A stretch of DNA of 22,451 bases, taken from Gammaproteobacteria bacterium (lineage in GTDB: Bacteria > Pseudomonadota > Gammaproteobacteria > GRL18). Position 1 is the first letter of the stretch, and the number at the start of each line of letters is the position of its first letter. Made by a program: the position numbers and the translations under genes. This document shows positions 7,791-17,858 of the stretch, one piece after another. The stretch spans positions 1 to 22,451 of the forward strand of contig DAOVUK010000005.1 of NCBI GenBank assembly GCA_030632625.1, read 5' to 3'. The notes beneath the pieces were generated by a model. It saw nothing but the letters and a program-made list of their open reading frames with translations. It did not search any database and was not told the origin of the DNA.

Positions 7791-9286
7791 TCTTCAGTTC
7801 TAAACCGATCAGCTCTAAATTGATCGGCTCTAAATTGATCATAGATACCGGCACCAATTGCACCAACATTTCCTGCACCCAGGGTCAATAGAATATCTCC
7901 CTCTTTTAGAGTCTCTTTTAGAACCTCATTAATTTGCTCATGCTGTTCAACAAAGATAGGATCAACTTTTCCTCTATTTCTTATTGATCGGCTTAATGCC
8001 CGGGAATCTGCTCCCACAATAACTTCTTCACCCGCTGTATACACTTCCAGCAGGATTAATTGATCCACCTGACTTAAGGCATATACAAAGTCTTCAAATA
8101 AATCCCGGGTTCTGCTATACCGGTGTGGTTGAAACAGCACCACCAGACGCTGCTCCGGCCAACCACTTCGGATGGCATTGATTGTCGCTTCAACTTCACT
8201 GGGATGATGACCATAATCATCAATCAGCATCGCTTTTTGTCCCTCAATATTGAGTTCACCATATATCTGAAAGCGACGTCCTATGCCTTCAAAGTTTTCC
8301 AGTGCCAGGGCAATCTTATCTTTTGCAACCCCTAGTTCAATTGCAATGACTATGGCAGCCAATGCATTTTGCACATTATGCAATCCCGGCATATTCAAGG
8401 TCACAGCAAGCCAGTCTTTATGTTTACCCTGTGCATCTTTACAGGATACTTTAAAGGAGGTTTTATTCAGTTTCTGCTGTATGTCAAATGCCTGAATATC
8501 TGCACTGTCATTATTTAAACCATAAGTTTTAACCGGCTTACTAATTTCATCTACTAATTCAGCCACAACTTCATCGTCAATGCATAAAACGGCCAGCCCA
8601 TAAAATGGCAACTGATGCAGAAACTCATTGAAGGTTGATTTTAACTTTTCAAAGTCACCACCATAAGTATCCATATGATCAGCTTCAATATTAGTGACCA
8701 CTGAAATCATAGGCTGCAGATGTAAAAAGGAGGCATCACTTTCATCGGCTTCAGCAACCAGATATTTACTGGCACCCAGTTTCGCATTGGTTCCTGCACT
8801 ATTAAGCTTGCCGCCAATAACAAACGTGGGATCCATACCACCTTCAGCCAGCACACTTGCCACCAGACTGGTTGTCGTAGTTTTACCATGCGTACCTGCA
8901 ATGGCGATGCCATATTTGAAACGCATTAATTCCGCCAGCATTTCCGCCCGTGGAATAATGGGTATTCTTAATTCTCTGGCCTGTTGAACCTCAGGATTAT
9001 CTAAACTCACCGCAGTCGATGTCACCACTACATGCGCATCTTCTACCTGGTGAGCATCATGTCCCTGAAAAATTGTCGCTCCGGCATTTTTCAAACGTTC
9101 TGTTACCTTGCTGCTATGCAAATCTGAACCGGAAACCTGATAGCCCATATTAAGCAGTACTTCAGCAATACCACTCATACCTGCACCGCCAATACCAATA
9201 AAATAAATATGTTTGATCCGTCCCATTGACAGTTCATTATCTGCTTTAATGGTATTTTGCTTAGCTTTTTCTTCAGTGAGGCTCAT
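7787..9286 (-). CDS. murC: UDP-N-acetylmuramate--L-alanine ligase MurC
   Basis: ATP-dependent ligase that adds L-Ala to UDP-MurNAc. 499 residues (E. coli 491). N-terminal [18 protein letters not shown] and SGSDL bind the UDP substrate, the P-loop [10 protein letters not shown] is at about 130-139, and [19 protein letters not shown] and [10 protein letters not shown] are the central and C-terminal family motifs. Start choice: an ATG at 9313 is in frame, but the ATG at 9286 forms TAATG with the murG stop and has AGGA 8 nt upstream. The last 15 or so residues are a tandem repeat ([15 protein letters not shown]) not typical of the family. They lie at the end of the chain, after the conserved core. 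The stop forms ATGA with the murB start. Confidence 0.97.
   Translation of the reverse strand: MSLTEEKAKQNTIKADNELSMGRIKHIYFIGIGGAGMSGIAEVLLNMGYQVSGSDLHSSKVTERLKNAGATIFQGHDAHQVEDAHVVVTSTAVSLDNPEVQQARELRIPIIPRAEMLAELMRFKYGIAIAGTHGKTTTTSLVASVLAEGGMDPTFVIGGKLNSAGTNAKLGASKYLVAEADESDASFLHLQPMISVVTNIEADHMDTYGGDFEKLKSTFNEFLHQLPFYGLAVLCIDDEVVAELVDEISKPVKTYGLNNDSADIQAFDIQQKLNKTSFKVSCKDAQGKHKDWLAVTLNMPGLHNVQNALAAIVIAIELGVAKDKIALALENFEGIGRRFQIYGELNIEGQKAMLIDDYGHHPSEVEATINAIRSGWPEQRLVVLFQPHRYSRTRDLFEDFVYALSQVDQLILLEVYTAGEEVIVGADSRALSRSIRNRGKVDPIFVEQHEQINEVLKETLKEGDILLTLGAGNVGAIGAGIYDQFRADQFRADRFRTEE
7796..7840 (-). repeat. In-frame 15-bp tandem repeat at the 3' end of murC
   Basis: Three 15-bp units (7796-7810, 7811-7825, 7826-7840). 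Units 2 and 3 differ only at their second base (agctctaaattgatc, ggctctaaattgatc); unit 1 has three or so changes. They encode the five-residue unit F-R-(A/T)-(D/E)-x. The array ends 6 bp from the murB start codon. Confidence 0.93.
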
Positions 9287-10518
9287 TATGCTCTTCCTGC
9301 TAACAGTAAACATTCATCAGCAACTACTTCAGCTGCATCCTTAATCGATAATTGTCGAGCTTTAAGCGCCATGTTTAAAATTATTTTCTTATCCAGGTTC
9401 ATTAAAATATCGATCAGTTTTTCACTATCAAATTTATTTTGCTGAACCAGAAAAGCAGCACCCTCATCTGCCAGATAGGCAGCATTAGCACTTTGATGAT
9501 CATCCACAGCATACGGGTAAGGCACCAATAATGAGGCAACACCTGCAGCTGCAATTTCACTCACGGTCAATGCACCTGAGCGACAAATAATCAAATCAGC
9601 CCATTGGTAATTTTTTGCCATATCATTTATAAACGGCATAATTTCCACATTTATTTTAAATTCGTTCTCGAACTCTGTTGCTTTCTTTAGCTCTTGTTGA
9701 TTAGACTCTTGCTGCTTAATCTCTTGTTGCTTAAAGATGGCACTATAGTTTTCTCTGGTTGCATCCAGATTCTTTTCACCACATTGATGACGCACATTAA
9801 TTTGTTTAAAAAAACTGCTTTCCTGCTGCCCACTCTGACTTATCTTTTCCAGAGCCTCAGGCAATTTTTCATTTAAAACTGCAGCACCCAGGCTGCCGCC
9901 AACAACTAAAATATTTAAATTTTCACCATCCGTCTCTGCCCATTTTTTTGCAAAACGCTGCTCTGGTTTTTCAAGTTGGGTAATTTCTTTACGTACCGGA
10001 TTGCCAATCACTATTAACTTTCTATGTGCCTTAAAAGCACCTGGAAATGCGGCTAATACTTTTTTCGCAAACTTAAATAAAATCTTATTGGTCATTCCTG
10101 CAATTGCATTTTGTTCATGTAACACCAGAGGTATTCCTCTGAACCAGCCGACAATACCGCCAGGACCTGTGACAAAACCACCCATACCCAGGATCACATC
10201 CGGTTTTACTTTATTGTAAACTTGCATCGTCTGATACATTGCCCGAATCAAGCGAAACGGGAGTAACAATAATGTCTTAAGTCCCTTGCCTCTCAAACCA
10301 CTTATTTCAATATAGTTTATTGGATAATGGTGTGCTGGAACTAATCTTGCCTCCATTCCTTTTTCAGTGCCAAGCCATTCAACATGAACCCCTTTTTGTT
10401 TTAATACATCAGCAGTTGCCAGTGCTGGAAAAATATGTCCTCCGGTTCCACCCGCCATGATCAACACTTTTTTAAAAGCATCCTTTCTACTTGATCGAGT
10501 GCTGTTTGCTTGAGTCAT
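9286..10518 (-). CDS. murG: Lipid II synthase MurG (UDP-GlcNAc transferase)
   Basis: Peripheral inner-membrane glycosyltransferase that transfers GlcNAc to lipid I. 410 residues, versus about 355 in E. coli. The N-terminal domain has [12 protein letters not shown] (23-34), ISGLRGKG and [11 protein letters not shown]; the C-terminal donor domain has [30 protein letters not shown] and [14 protein letters not shown]. The extra length lies mainly between these, around residues 235-290, in a hydrophilic Gln/Glu/Lys-rich insertion with a tandem repeat ([15 protein letters not shown]). Start choice: a GTG at 10548 is in frame, but the ATG at 10518 lies one base after the ftsW stop with GGAAG about 10 nt upstream. 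A Ser/Arg/Lys-rich leader of about 15 residues precedes the conserved fold. Confidence 0.96.
   Translation of the reverse strand: MTQANSTRSSRKDAFKKVLIMAGGTGGHIFPALATADVLKQKGVHVEWLGTEKGMEARLVPAHHYPINYIEISGLRGKGLKTLLLLPFRLIRAMYQTMQVYNKVKPDVILGMGGFVTGPGGIVGWFRGIPLVLHEQNAIAGMTNKILFKFAKKVLAAFPGAFKAHRKLIVIGNPVRKEITQLEKPEQRFAKKWAETDGENLNILVVGGSLGAAVLNEKLPEALEKISQSGQQESSFFKQINVRHQCGEKNLDATRENYSAIFKQQEIKQQESNQQELKKATEFENEFKINVEIMPFINDMAKNYQWADLIICRSGALTVSEIAAAGVASLLVPYPYAVDDHQSANAAYLADEGAAFLVQQNKFDSEKLIDILMNLDKKIILNMALKARQLSIKDAAEVVADECLLLAGRA
9687..9731 (-). repeat. In-frame 15-bp tandem repeat in murG
   Basis: Three 15-bp units (9687-9701, 9702-9716, 9717-9731) with the core ctcttg(t/c)tg on the plus strand. 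They encode [15 protein letters not shown], roughly residues 263-278, in a loop just before the conserved PFINDM segment. Confidence 0.85.
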
Positions 10519-10519
10519 A

Positions 10520-11956
10520 TTAAAAAGACTTCCCTGCGACTTTTTCACGGCGCTTCAAAGCATCCCAATTCTGATTCCAGATAGTACTGCCTAAAGGGTG
10601 TTTAAAGCGGGTTTCATGCTCCGCTCGTAAAATCAAAGCAATAACAACACACATAATCATCATACTACTGCCGCCATAACTCATTAATGGCAGGGTTAAT
10701 CCTTTGGTTGGTAATGCTCCCATATTGACAGCTATATTGACAAAAGCCTGCAGTCCTATCCAGATAGCCAGACCAAACATCATATAAGCTGAGAACGTCT
10801 GATTAGCCAGGTCTGCTTTCCTGGCCAGCACAAATATCCGACTCACCAGAGCACTAAATAAAGCAATCACTGAAATTGCACCAATAGCACCAAGTTCTTC
10901 AGCCAAAACTGCAAATAAAAAGTCAGTATGTCCTTCAGGCAAATAGAACAATTTTTGTATACTATTACCAAGACCCACACCCGTTACTTCACCACGGCCA
11001 AAGGCAATTAATGATTGCGTCAGCTGAAAACCGCTATTAAAAGGATCAGCCCATGGATTCATAAACGATTGCAAACGTTCCAGTCGATAGGGTTCTAAAA
11101 TAATCAAATAATAAACGCTGACCGCCATAATCACTAGCAGTACTAAAAACTGCCACAATCTTACTCCCCCTAAAAACAACATTCCCAGAGCGGTCGCTGA
11201 AATAACGACAGTTGCTCCCAAATCAGGTTCCATCAGTAATAAGCTGGCAACTGCCGCAAGTACAACCATAGGCATAATAAAGCCCTTCATTGTTTTTCTA
11301 ACGTCCTTGTTATGTCTTACTAAATAGCCCGCCAGATAGATGACCATAGCGAGTTTGACTAATTCTGATACTTGCAGGTTAAATATCCCCATAGGTATCC
11401 AACGAGAACTACCATTAATTTCTTTGCCAATGCCAGGAAAAAGTACTGCTATTAACAGAAAAATACTCACTAACAATAATAGCGGGCCTGTTTTTTGCCA
11501 GAATTTTATCGGTGTAAATATAATCACAGTGCCCAGTCCGATACCAATTCCTGCTGCAATGAGTTGCCGATACAGATAATAAAAAGGTTCACCATTATTA
11601 CGTTCAGCAATTGATATTGATGCTGAGCCTACCATAGTAATACCCAGAGCAATAATAGCGATTGCAAGGAGCAATACCCAGGGATCCAATAACCATTTTT
11701 GTTCCTCCGGCGATATTGTTTGTGCTGCCTGCCTCGCTGATGCTCCCTTTGCTTTAAGATTTTTTCTTTTACTCTGACTCTTAGCCTTTACTGTAGATTT
11801 CTTATCACTTAGATCATGGCTTATTTTTTCACCACGTTTTTTTGCATTCTTTCTGGCGCTCTGTTCAAACATTGCCATCAGAGATTTATCATTACTATTC
11901 CTGTCATGGCGGCCCGTTTTTGCTAAGCGATTGTTTATGGTTATTTCAGCTGGCAT
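10520..11956 (-). CDS. ftsW: Septal peptidoglycan glycosyltransferase FtsW
   Basis: SEDS-family polytopic membrane protein that polymerises lipid II at the septum together with FtsI. 478 residues (E. coli 414), with about ten membrane segments from residue 93 on. Family motifs include GSASISIAERN, NGSSRWIPMGIFNLQVSELVK, LMEPDLGATVV, AVLAEELGAIG and GLTLPLMSYGGSS. The N-terminal cytoplasmic part is unusually long (about 90 residues) and strongly basic, with KKSTVKAKSQSKRKNLKAKG at about 51-70. The start at 11956 overlaps the murD stop by 11 bp and has AAGGA about 11 nt upstream. ATGs at residues 27 and 29 are possible later starts, which would still leave a basic tail of about 60 residues. Confidence 0.95.
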   Translation of the reverse strand: MPAEITINNRLAKTGRHDRNSNDKSLMAMFEQSARKNAKKRGEKISHDLSDKKSTVKAKSQSKRKNLKAKGASARQAAQTISPEEQKWLLDPWVLLLAIAIIALGITMVGSASISIAERNNGEPFYYLYRQLIAAGIGIGLGTVIIFTPIKFWQKTGPLLLLVSIFLLIAVLFPGIGKEINGSSRWIPMGIFNLQVSELVKLAMVIYLAGYLVRHNKDVRKTMKGFIMPMVVLAAVASLLLMEPDLGATVVISATALGMLFLGGVRLWQFLVLLVIMAVSVYYLIILEPYRLERLQSFMNPWADPFNSGFQLTQSLIAFGRGEVTGVGLGNSIQKLFYLPEGHTDFLFAVLAEELGAIGAISVIALFSALVSRIFVLARKADLANQTFSAYMMFGLAIWIGLQAFVNIAVNMGALPTKGLTLPLMSYGGSSMMIMCVVIALILRAEHETRFKHPLGSTIWNQNWDALKRREKVAGKSF

Positions 11957-13376
11957 TTTTTAATTCATCCTTCAATGCCGATACTTTTTCTTTAAAGTCA
12001 TCACCACGCTTCATGTAGTTTTGATACATATCAAAACTTGCACAGGCAGGTGAAAATAAAATCACATCACCTGATTCTGCCAGGCTTGCCGCTGTTGATA
12101 CCGCATCAGACATGGAGCCGACAGAATATAATGAATCATTTTCAGCACCAGCCTTTAAAGCACAGTTTTTTATAAGCTCTGAATCAACGCCCATTAAAAC
12201 AGTGGATTTTATTTTTTTTTCTATTACTTCACCTAGTTCAGTAAAGTCAGCCTCTTTGCCGACACCACCGGCAATTAAGATCACAGTTCTTTGTGATTTT
12301 TCTTTATTAGTCTCAAGTTCAAAACCATCAATTGCTGCAATCGTTGCGCCTGTATTGGTGCCCTTTGAATCATTGTAAAACTCTACGCCATTAATTTTGT
12401 CAACCCACTCACAACGATGAGACAAACCTTGATATTCTTTAATTGCCTTGAGCTGTTTTTCCTTATTAAGCGCTAGTGGTTCAAGTAATGCCAATGCCGC
12501 CAAAATATTTAAATAGTTATAAGTACCTTTTAATTTCAGCGCATTGGTTTGCACAATTTCACTCTCACCTTTCACTAAACACTCATTATTTATCAGCTGA
12601 TATTCAGCCGGCTCTACAGCGGATGCATCGTCTGAAAATGTTATTACGCGATAGTTTTCATCACCTCTGTCAATGGCATTCAGCACACTATCACAGGTAA
12701 TTTTTTCATTCATATTAAGCACCGCATTTTCAGTGTTCTTATAAATACTCTCTTTTATGTTTCGGTAATCATCCAGATCAGTATAACGATCCATATGATC
12801 TTCGCTGACATTCAAAACAGTGGCTGACAGTGTCTCCAGGCTATAAGTTGTTTCCAGTTGAAAGCTTGATAACTCCAGAATGTACAAATCACTCTGAGTT
12901 GCTAATAAATCCAGTGCCGGAATGCCAAGATTGCCCCCTGCAATGGCTTTGATACCACAGTCCTGAGCAATTTTTTCAACCAGTGTTGTCACTGTACTTT
13001 TTCCATTTGAACCGGTAATTGCAATGACCGGCTTGTTCACCACCTGGGCAAAAATTTCAATATCGCCAACAATTAAACAGCCCTGTTCCTGCAATGAAGT
13101 AAACAGTTCAGTGCGAATCGAAATACCGGGGCTGACTATTATTTGTTTATACGTTTTAAAATCCTCAAAATCAAAATCACCCGTCATAATAACCAGCGAA
13201 GCAAATTCCTGTTTTACATCCTTCAGTGATGGCGGATCCTGGCGACTATCCGCAAACGCAAAAGGACAATTTCTTTGTTTAAGATAGCGGGCGCAGGACA
13301 AACCAGTGCTTCCCATGCCGACAATCAGTGTCGGTATAGTAAAGTCAAATAATTTTTCCTGAGTTTTTTTATTCAT
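11946..13376 (-). CDS. murD: UDP-N-acetylmuramoylalanine--D-glutamate ligase MurD
   Basis: ATP-dependent ligase that adds D-Glu to UDP-MurNAc-L-Ala. 476 residues (E. coli 438). N-terminal IVGMGSTGLSCARYL, the P-loop TGSNGKSTVT (121-130), ILELSSFQLE, LNVSEDHMDRY, and the C-terminal GLSHRCEW, FYNDSKGTNTGAT and LFSPACASFD are all present. The extra length is spread over small insertions (for example about residues 232-262), with no clean tandem repeat. A 45-bp AT-rich gap separates it from mraY, with no strong ribosome binding site; the 3' end overlaps ftsW by 11 bp. Confidence 0.96.
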   Translation of the reverse strand: MNKKTQEKLFDFTIPTLIVGMGSTGLSCARYLKQRNCPFAFADSRQDPPSLKDVKQEFASLVIMTGDFDFEDFKTYKQIIVSPGISIRTELFTSLQEQGCLIVGDIEIFAQVVNKPVIAITGSNGKSTVTTLVEKIAQDCGIKAIAGGNLGIPALDLLATQSDLYILELSSFQLETTYSLETLSATVLNVSEDHMDRYTDLDDYRNIKESIYKNTENAVLNMNEKITCDSVLNAIDRGDENYRVITFSDDASAVEPAEYQLINNECLVKGESEIVQTNALKLKGTYNYLNILAALALLEPLALNKEKQLKAIKEYQGLSHRCEWVDKINGVEFYNDSKGTNTGATIAAIDGFELETNKEKSQRTVILIAGGVGKEADFTELGEVIEKKIKSTVLMGVDSELIKNCALKAGAENDSLYSVGSMSDAVSTAASLAESGDVILFSPACASFDMYQNYMKRGDDFKEKVSALKDELKNAS

Positions 13377-13421
13377 TTTCTTGTAAATAAATATCTTAAA
13401 TAAAGTGTTTATAAAAAGCCG

Positions 13422-14504
13422 TTAACGTATTTTTAAAGATGCCAGACCAATTAAAACCAAAATAACGGTAATGATCCAAAAGCGTACAATCACCCTGGGT
13501 TCCGGCCATCCCTTTAATTCAAAATGATGATGTATCGGCGCCATTCTGAAAATTCTGCGTCCTGTTAATTTATAGGATGCCACCTGCAAAATAACTGAAA
13601 CAGTTTCCATCACAAACACACCGCCCATAATAAATAAAATGATTTCCTGTCGAACAACAACTGCAATGATGCCAAGACCTGCACCTAATGCCAGAGCACC
13701 CACATCACCCATAAAGACTTGTGCAGGGTATGTGTTAAACCATAAAAATCCCAGTCCAGCTCCTACAAAAGCAGAACAAATAACCACTATTTCGCCAACC
13801 CCCTTTATATAGGGAATGCCCAGATACCCGGAGAAATTATAATGACCGGTAAGATAGGCAAATATACCCAATGCACCGGCAACCATAACAGTCGGCATAA
13901 TGGCCAGACCATCCAGACCATCTGTTAAATTAACAGCATTGCTGCTGCCGACAATGACCAGATAGGTCAGTAATATATAAAACGGTCCCAAATCAATAAA
14001 GACATCCTTCATAAAAGGGATCAGCAACATGGTTTCCTCGGGTGTCTGAGCACTCATATAAAGATAAAATGCTGCAGCAAAACCTATTACGCTTTGCCAG
14101 AAATACTTGTGTCGTGCAATTAAACCTTTGCTGTCTTTATAAACCACCTTTCTATAATCATCAACCCAGCCAACAACGCCAAACAGTAAAGTGACCAGCA
14201 GAACCACCAGCACATAATGATTTGTCAGGTCCCCCCAAAGCAATGTGCTCACAGCAATAGCCACCAGAATCAGTGCGCCGCCCATTGTTGGAGTACCTGC
14301 TTTACTAAAGTGACTTTCCGGTCCATCATCTCTGACAACCTGTCCAATTTGCTTAACACTGAGCTGCTTAATCATAAAAGGCCCTACCAGCAAAGCGATA
14401 GACAGAGCAGTCAAAATCCCCAAAATAGCACGCAGTGTTAAATAGGAAAAGACATTGAATGCGCTATAGTATTGCGATAAATATTCAGTCAGAGCCAGTA
14501 ACAT
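13422..14504 (-). CDS. mraY: Phospho-N-acetylmuramoyl-pentapeptide-transferase MraY
   Basis: Integral membrane enzyme that transfers phospho-MurNAc-pentapeptide to undecaprenyl phosphate, making lipid I. 360 residues, exactly the E. coli length, with about ten membrane segments. Catalytic and metal-site residues are seen: D115/D116 in [18 protein letters not shown] (192-201), D267 in FMGDVGA, and the histidine triad in [13 protein letters not shown] (325-327). The start forms TAATG with the murF stop, so translation is probably coupled. No insertion or repeat is seen. Confidence 0.98.
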   Translation of the reverse strand: MLLALTEYLSQYYSAFNVFSYLTLRAILGILTALSIALLVGPFMIKQLSVKQIGQVVRDDGPESHFSKAGTPTMGGALILVAIAVSTLLWGDLTNHYVLVVLLVTLLFGVVGWVDDYRKVVYKDSKGLIARHKYFWQSVIGFAAAFYLYMSAQTPEETMLLIPFMKDVFIDLGPFYILLTYLVIVGSSNAVNLTDGLDGLAIMPTVMVAGALGIFAYLTGHYNFSGYLGIPYIKGVGEIVVICSAFVGAGLGFLWFNTYPAQVFMGDVGALALGAGLGIIAVVVRQEIILFIMGGVFVMETVSVILQVASYKLTGRRIFRMAPIHHHFELKGWPEPRVIVRFWIITVILVLIGLASLKIR

Positions 14505-16048
14505 TATTGGCCACCTTGGGTGTTTTTTTCATTTATTGGAGAGCTGTTCAGAGCATTAAGCCTGCTGTGAGCAACCAATGCATCAACAACCGTTTCCATT
14601 GTCATGCTTCTGGAACCTTTGATTAATACCACACTATTTTCTGGCAAGTTATTTTTCAGCTGATGAATTAATTCTGTTTTGTCTGAAAAATGGATGGCCC
14701 TCGATGTTTTTTCATCCGTTTCCAGAAGCAGTGAATTATAGCCATCAGTGGTTTTCTGACTCATCTTTCCAACGCTAAACAATTGCGTGACACCCATTTT
14801 TGCCGCATCAATACCTAGTTGATAATGCAGCTGAGCAGACTCTTCACCCAGTTCAGCCATATCACCCAGAATTAAAACAGCGTCACCTTCAGTCTTATTT
14901 TGCAGCTGCATTATTGCATCAATTCCTGCTCTGACAGAGCCTGGATTGGCATTGTAGGTATCATCAAAAATTATTGCACCATTGCGTCCCTGCTTTTGCT
15001 CCAAACGCCCTGAGACATTAGAAAAGCTTTCCAGGCCGGCTTTTATATCCTGCAATGTGCAGCCTGATGACAGTGTTACAGCCGCCGCAGCTAATGCGTT
15101 GTAAACATTATGTTTGCCAAACTGCCGCAGATGGATTGTTTGTTCCCCAACCGGTGTTTTAATGTTTAATTCAAGACCGTCAGGCAGTTGTTTATATTCA
15201 GCACTGATATCGGCCGCTTTATTTGAGCCAGCTGTTCCCGGGTTTGCACAGAGCAGACCAAAGGTCAGTTGTTTTATCTTAGCTTGCTGAGCATGGCCGG
15301 CCTGTTCCTTACAGAAGCTTTGCCAGTAATCAGCAAAATCATCATCCGCATTAATTACTGCCGTACCATTATTCGCAAGCCCTGTATATATTTCTGCCTT
15401 GCCTCGGGCAATAGCCTCTATCGAGCCAAAGCCTTCTATATGAGCATGAGTAACATTGGTTATAAGCGCAACATCCGGTTGTACCATAGCAACGAGTTGT
15501 CGTATTTCACCCTCATGATTTGCACCTAATTCAATCACTGCGGCTTTATGCTCTTTGTTTAATCTTAAAAGTGTCAGCGGCACACCAATATCATTATTAA
15601 GATTTCCTTTGGTTGCCAGAACCACATTTTTTTTCTCCTGGCCTTTTTCTAATAAAGAATGATCGGCATAAGCCTTTTGAAAAATAGCGGCAGCCATTTC
15701 CTTTACCGTTGTCTTACCACAACTGCCTGTGATAGCCACAATAGGCAGAGAAAATGCTGAGCTCCATAACGATGCAATATCACCCAATGCCTGCCGGGTA
15801 TTGTCAACAACAATCTGTGGCAGTACTGAATTACTAGGCTGTTCTACCACCAGACCACAAGCCCCTTTGTCTTCGGCTTGTTCGATATATTCATGAGCAT
15901 CAAAATTTTCACCTTTAATGGCAACAAATAAATCGCCCGCTTCAAGCGTTCGGGTATTGATACTGATCCGGGAAAAAACCCGATTTTCACCAATTAAATC
16001 CACCCGCAATGCAGCGGCTGCCTGAGCAAGAGTCAGAGTCAGATTCAT
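14504..16048 (-). CDS. murF: UDP-MurNAc-tripeptide--D-Ala-D-Ala ligase MurF
   Basis: Adds the D-Ala-D-Ala dipeptide made by Ddl to UDP-MurNAc-tripeptide, the last cytoplasmic step. 514 residues (E. coli 452). N-terminal [21 protein letters not shown]-loop GSCGKTT (108-114), [54 protein letters not shown] and [11 protein letters not shown] are family motifs. Start choice: a GTG at 16075 is in frame, but the ATG at 16048 has GGGGAG 6 nt upstream. The excess length includes [12 protein letters not shown] in the middle domain. There GGCTCAAATAAAGC (15216-15229 read on minus) matches a ddl repeat unit at 13 of 14 bases. A 46-bp gap follows murE. Confidence 0.96.
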   Translation of the reverse strand: MNLTLTLAQAAAALRVDLIGENRVFSRISINTRTLEAGDLFVAIKGENFDAHEYIEQAEDKGACGLVVEQPSNSVLPQIVVDNTRQALGDIASLWSSAFSLPIVAITGSCGKTTVKEMAAAIFQKAYADHSLLEKGQEKKNVVLATKGNLNNDIGVPLTLLRLNKEHKAAVIELGANHEGEIRQLVAMVQPDVALITNVTHAHIEGFGSIEAIARGKAEIYTGLANNGTAVINADDDFADYWQSFCKEQAGHAQQAKIKQLTFGLLCANPGTAGSNKAADISAEYKQLPDGLELNIKTPVGEQTIHLRQFGKHNVYNALAAAAVTLSSGCTLQDIKAGLESFSNVSGRLEQKQGRNGAIIFDDTYNANPGSVRAGIDAIMQLQNKTEGDAVLILGDMAELGEESAQLHYQLGIDAAKMGVTQLFSVGKMSQKTTDGYNSLLLETDEKTSRAIHFSDKTELIHQLKNNLPENSVVLIKGSRSMTMETVVDALVAHSRLNALNSSPINEKNTQGGQ

Positions 16049-16094
16049 TTGCAGCTCCCCCCTGGTGCTTCCCACTTTATGCTCTGCCTGATTA

Positions 16095-17858
16095 TCAATG
16101 TCTTTGTCCCTTCATATAAAAGGACAAAACGCCGTCCTTATCACTGAAAGGAAGTCGCTGGCCATTAATTTCCTGGTAGTCTTCATGACCTTTGCCCGCA
16201 ATCAATACAACATCATCTGCAGTCATCGACTGCAGTGTTAAATGAATTGCTTTTTCTCTATCAATTTCTGTAACAACATTATCCAGGTTATCGAATCCGC
16301 TAATAATTTCTTCAATAATCTGTTCCGCAGATTCTGTTCTGGGATTATCAGACGTGACCACAATCCGATCAGCCTGCTGCTGTGCTATTTTTGCCATCAG
16401 CGGGCGTTTACCCTTATCCCTGTCACCACCGCAGCCGAACAGGCAAATCAATTTTCCCTTGGTATGTGCCTTTAATGCACAAAGTGCTTTATCCAAGGCA
16501 TCAGGCGTATGGGCATAATCCACAACTATTAGAGGTAAATCAGCTCTGGCGACTAGAGGTAAATCAGCTCTGGCGGCTAGAGGTAAATCAGCTCTGGCGA
16601 CTAGAGGTAAATCAGCTCTGGCGGCATCTTTTTGCACTTCATGCTTTGCAAGAATAATTTTTTCCATTCGTCCCGGTACGACAGTCAGTTTTTCAACATT
16701 GGCAACAATCGTATTAATTTCATATCCCTGAGAGTGCAAGGCAGCAATGGCTGCCAGTAAATTTTCAACATTAAAGTCACCGACCAGATGAGTCTTCACT
16801 GTAAAAACAGCCTCTTTTACATGCAGGGCAAAAGAAATACCATCACTGCTCAGTTGAATATCACTCGCATAAAAATCCGCACTTTTATCTTTTTGTGAAT
16901 AACCAACAAGTGAAACTTTTTCACTCTCTGAGACAGCAGAGTCAGATGCTGCTAACTCATTTCTTAGTGAATCCGCTTTTAGTGAGTCAAGGATGACATC
17001 AGCAAATGCATCATCCTGATTGACAATCACTTGTTTGAGTGATGAAAAATGAAACAGTTTTAATTTTTCATCTGCATAGGATTTCATATCACCATGATAA
17101 TCCAGATGATCACGCGTTAAATTAGTAAAGATTGCACAATCAAACGCCACACCATTCACCCGCCCCTGAGACAAAGCATGTGAAGAAACTTCCATCACCA
17201 GCGTTTCAGCCTGTGCATCACGATATTTGGCAATTAATTCCTGTAAAGTGACAGCATCCGGTGTGGTATGGGTGCTTTGTTCAAGCTGACCATAAAAACC
17301 ATTTCCCAGAGTCCCTATCACGGCAATGCTGGAACAGGGAACTGCTTCCATGTCGTGAATTAACTGTGCAATAAAATGAGCGGTTGATGTTTTGCCATTG
17401 GTTCCTGTGATACCAATGACATTCAATGAACGACTTGGATGCTGATAAAAACGTGATGCGATTTCACCGACTTTCTCATGCAGGGCTTCAACCTGAATCA
17501 GGGGGACATCAACATAAGCGTCTGCTTTTTCTACGGGACAGGTGGCCGGCATAGTGTTAACTTCTGTGGTTGGCTCCCAGGCAATACAAGTTGCGCCAAG
17601 ATTAATAGCCTCACCTGCATAAGCAATACCATGCTGTGAGGCATGTCCTACACCAGCACAGGCTAAAAATAGATAATCTTCATGTATTTTCTTACTATTA
17701 AGTGATAAGCCTTTGAAAGCAGTAGTACAATTTTCGACCCCACTAAAATCAACAAAACCATCTAACAGTGACTGTAGATGGTTATGCGGGTAGTGCTTTT
17801 GGCTTTTGTCAGCCATGGGCCTGTTTGACGGCCTGGCCAGGGGGAGTTGACTCGTCAT
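16095..17858 (-). CDS. murE: UDP-MurNAc-dipeptide--meso-diaminopimelate ligase MurE
   Basis: Adds the third residue of the stem peptide. The DNPR motif at residues 504-507 is the known signature for meso-diaminopimelate rather than lysine. 587 residues, about 90 more than E. coli. The P-loop TGTNGKTSTA is at 151-160, with MEVSSHALSQGRV, NLTRDHLDYHG, VVDYAHTPDAL and FGCGGDRDKGKRP following. Two repeat insertions are seen: DSLKA-DSLRN near residue 291, and four eight-residue ARADLPLx units (about 412-443) directly before VVDYAHTP, at the junction of the central and C-terminal domains. The start forms ATGA with the ftsI stop and has GGGAGG 5 nt upstream, a strong ribosome binding site. The N-terminus (about 25 residues before the conserved fold) is longer than usual. 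Confidence 0.96.
   Translation of the reverse strand: MTSQLPLARPSNRPMADKSQKHYPHNHLQSLLDGFVDFSGVENCTTAFKGLSLNSKKIHEDYLFLACAGVGHASQHGIAYAGEAINLGATCIAWEPTTEVNTMPATCPVEKADAYVDVPLIQVEALHEKVGEIASRFYQHPSRSLNVIGITGTNGKTSTAHFIAQLIHDMEAVPCSSIAVIGTLGNGFYGQLEQSTHTTPDAVTLQELIAKYRDAQAETLVMEVSSHALSQGRVNGVAFDCAIFTNLTRDHLDYHGDMKSYADEKLKLFHFSSLKQVIVNQDDAFADVILDSLKADSLRNELAASDSAVSESEKVSLVGYSQKDKSADFYASDIQLSSDGISFALHVKEAVFTVKTHLVGDFNVENLLAAIAALHSQGYEINTIVANVEKLTVVPGRMEKIILAKHEVQKDAARADLPLVARADLPLAARADLPLVARADLPLIVVDYAHTPDALDKALCALKAHTKGKLICLFGCGGDRDKGKRPLMAKIAQQQADRIVVTSDNPRTESAEQIIEEIISGFDNLDNVVTEIDREKAIHLTLQSMTADDVVLIAGKGHEDYQEINGQRLPFSDKDGVLSFYMKGQRH
16531..16626 (-). repeat. In-frame 24-bp tandem repeat array in murE
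   Basis: Four 24-bp units (starts 16531, 16555, 16579, 16603). On the plus strand each is agaggtaaatcagctctggc plus gact or ggct/ggca. The units alternate, and the two 48-bp halves (16531-16578 and 16579-16626) match at 47 of 48 bases, so the last event was a dimer duplication. Encodes A-R-A-D-L-P-L-(V/A/I). Confidence 0.98.
16959..16988 (-). repeat. Two-copy 15-bp repeat in murE
   Basis: Two imperfect 15-bp units (16959-16973 and 16974-16988), encoding DSLKA and DSLRN around residues 291-300. It is weak alone, but of the same kind as the other in-frame repeats of the cluster. Confidence 0.55.

Noticed and set aside
10519..10548. GTG start for murG at 10548
   Set aside because: It would overlap ftsW by 29 bp, while the ATG at 10518 follows the ftsW stop by one base with a purine-rich site upstream.
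16531..16626. CRISPR-like direct repeats
   Set aside because: Units are contiguous, without spacers, and lie in frame inside murE; the same applies to the ddl array.
16382..16657. Plus-strand frame reading repeated LEVNQLWR units
   Set aside because: Antisense shadow of the murE 24-bp array inside a clear MurE coding region.
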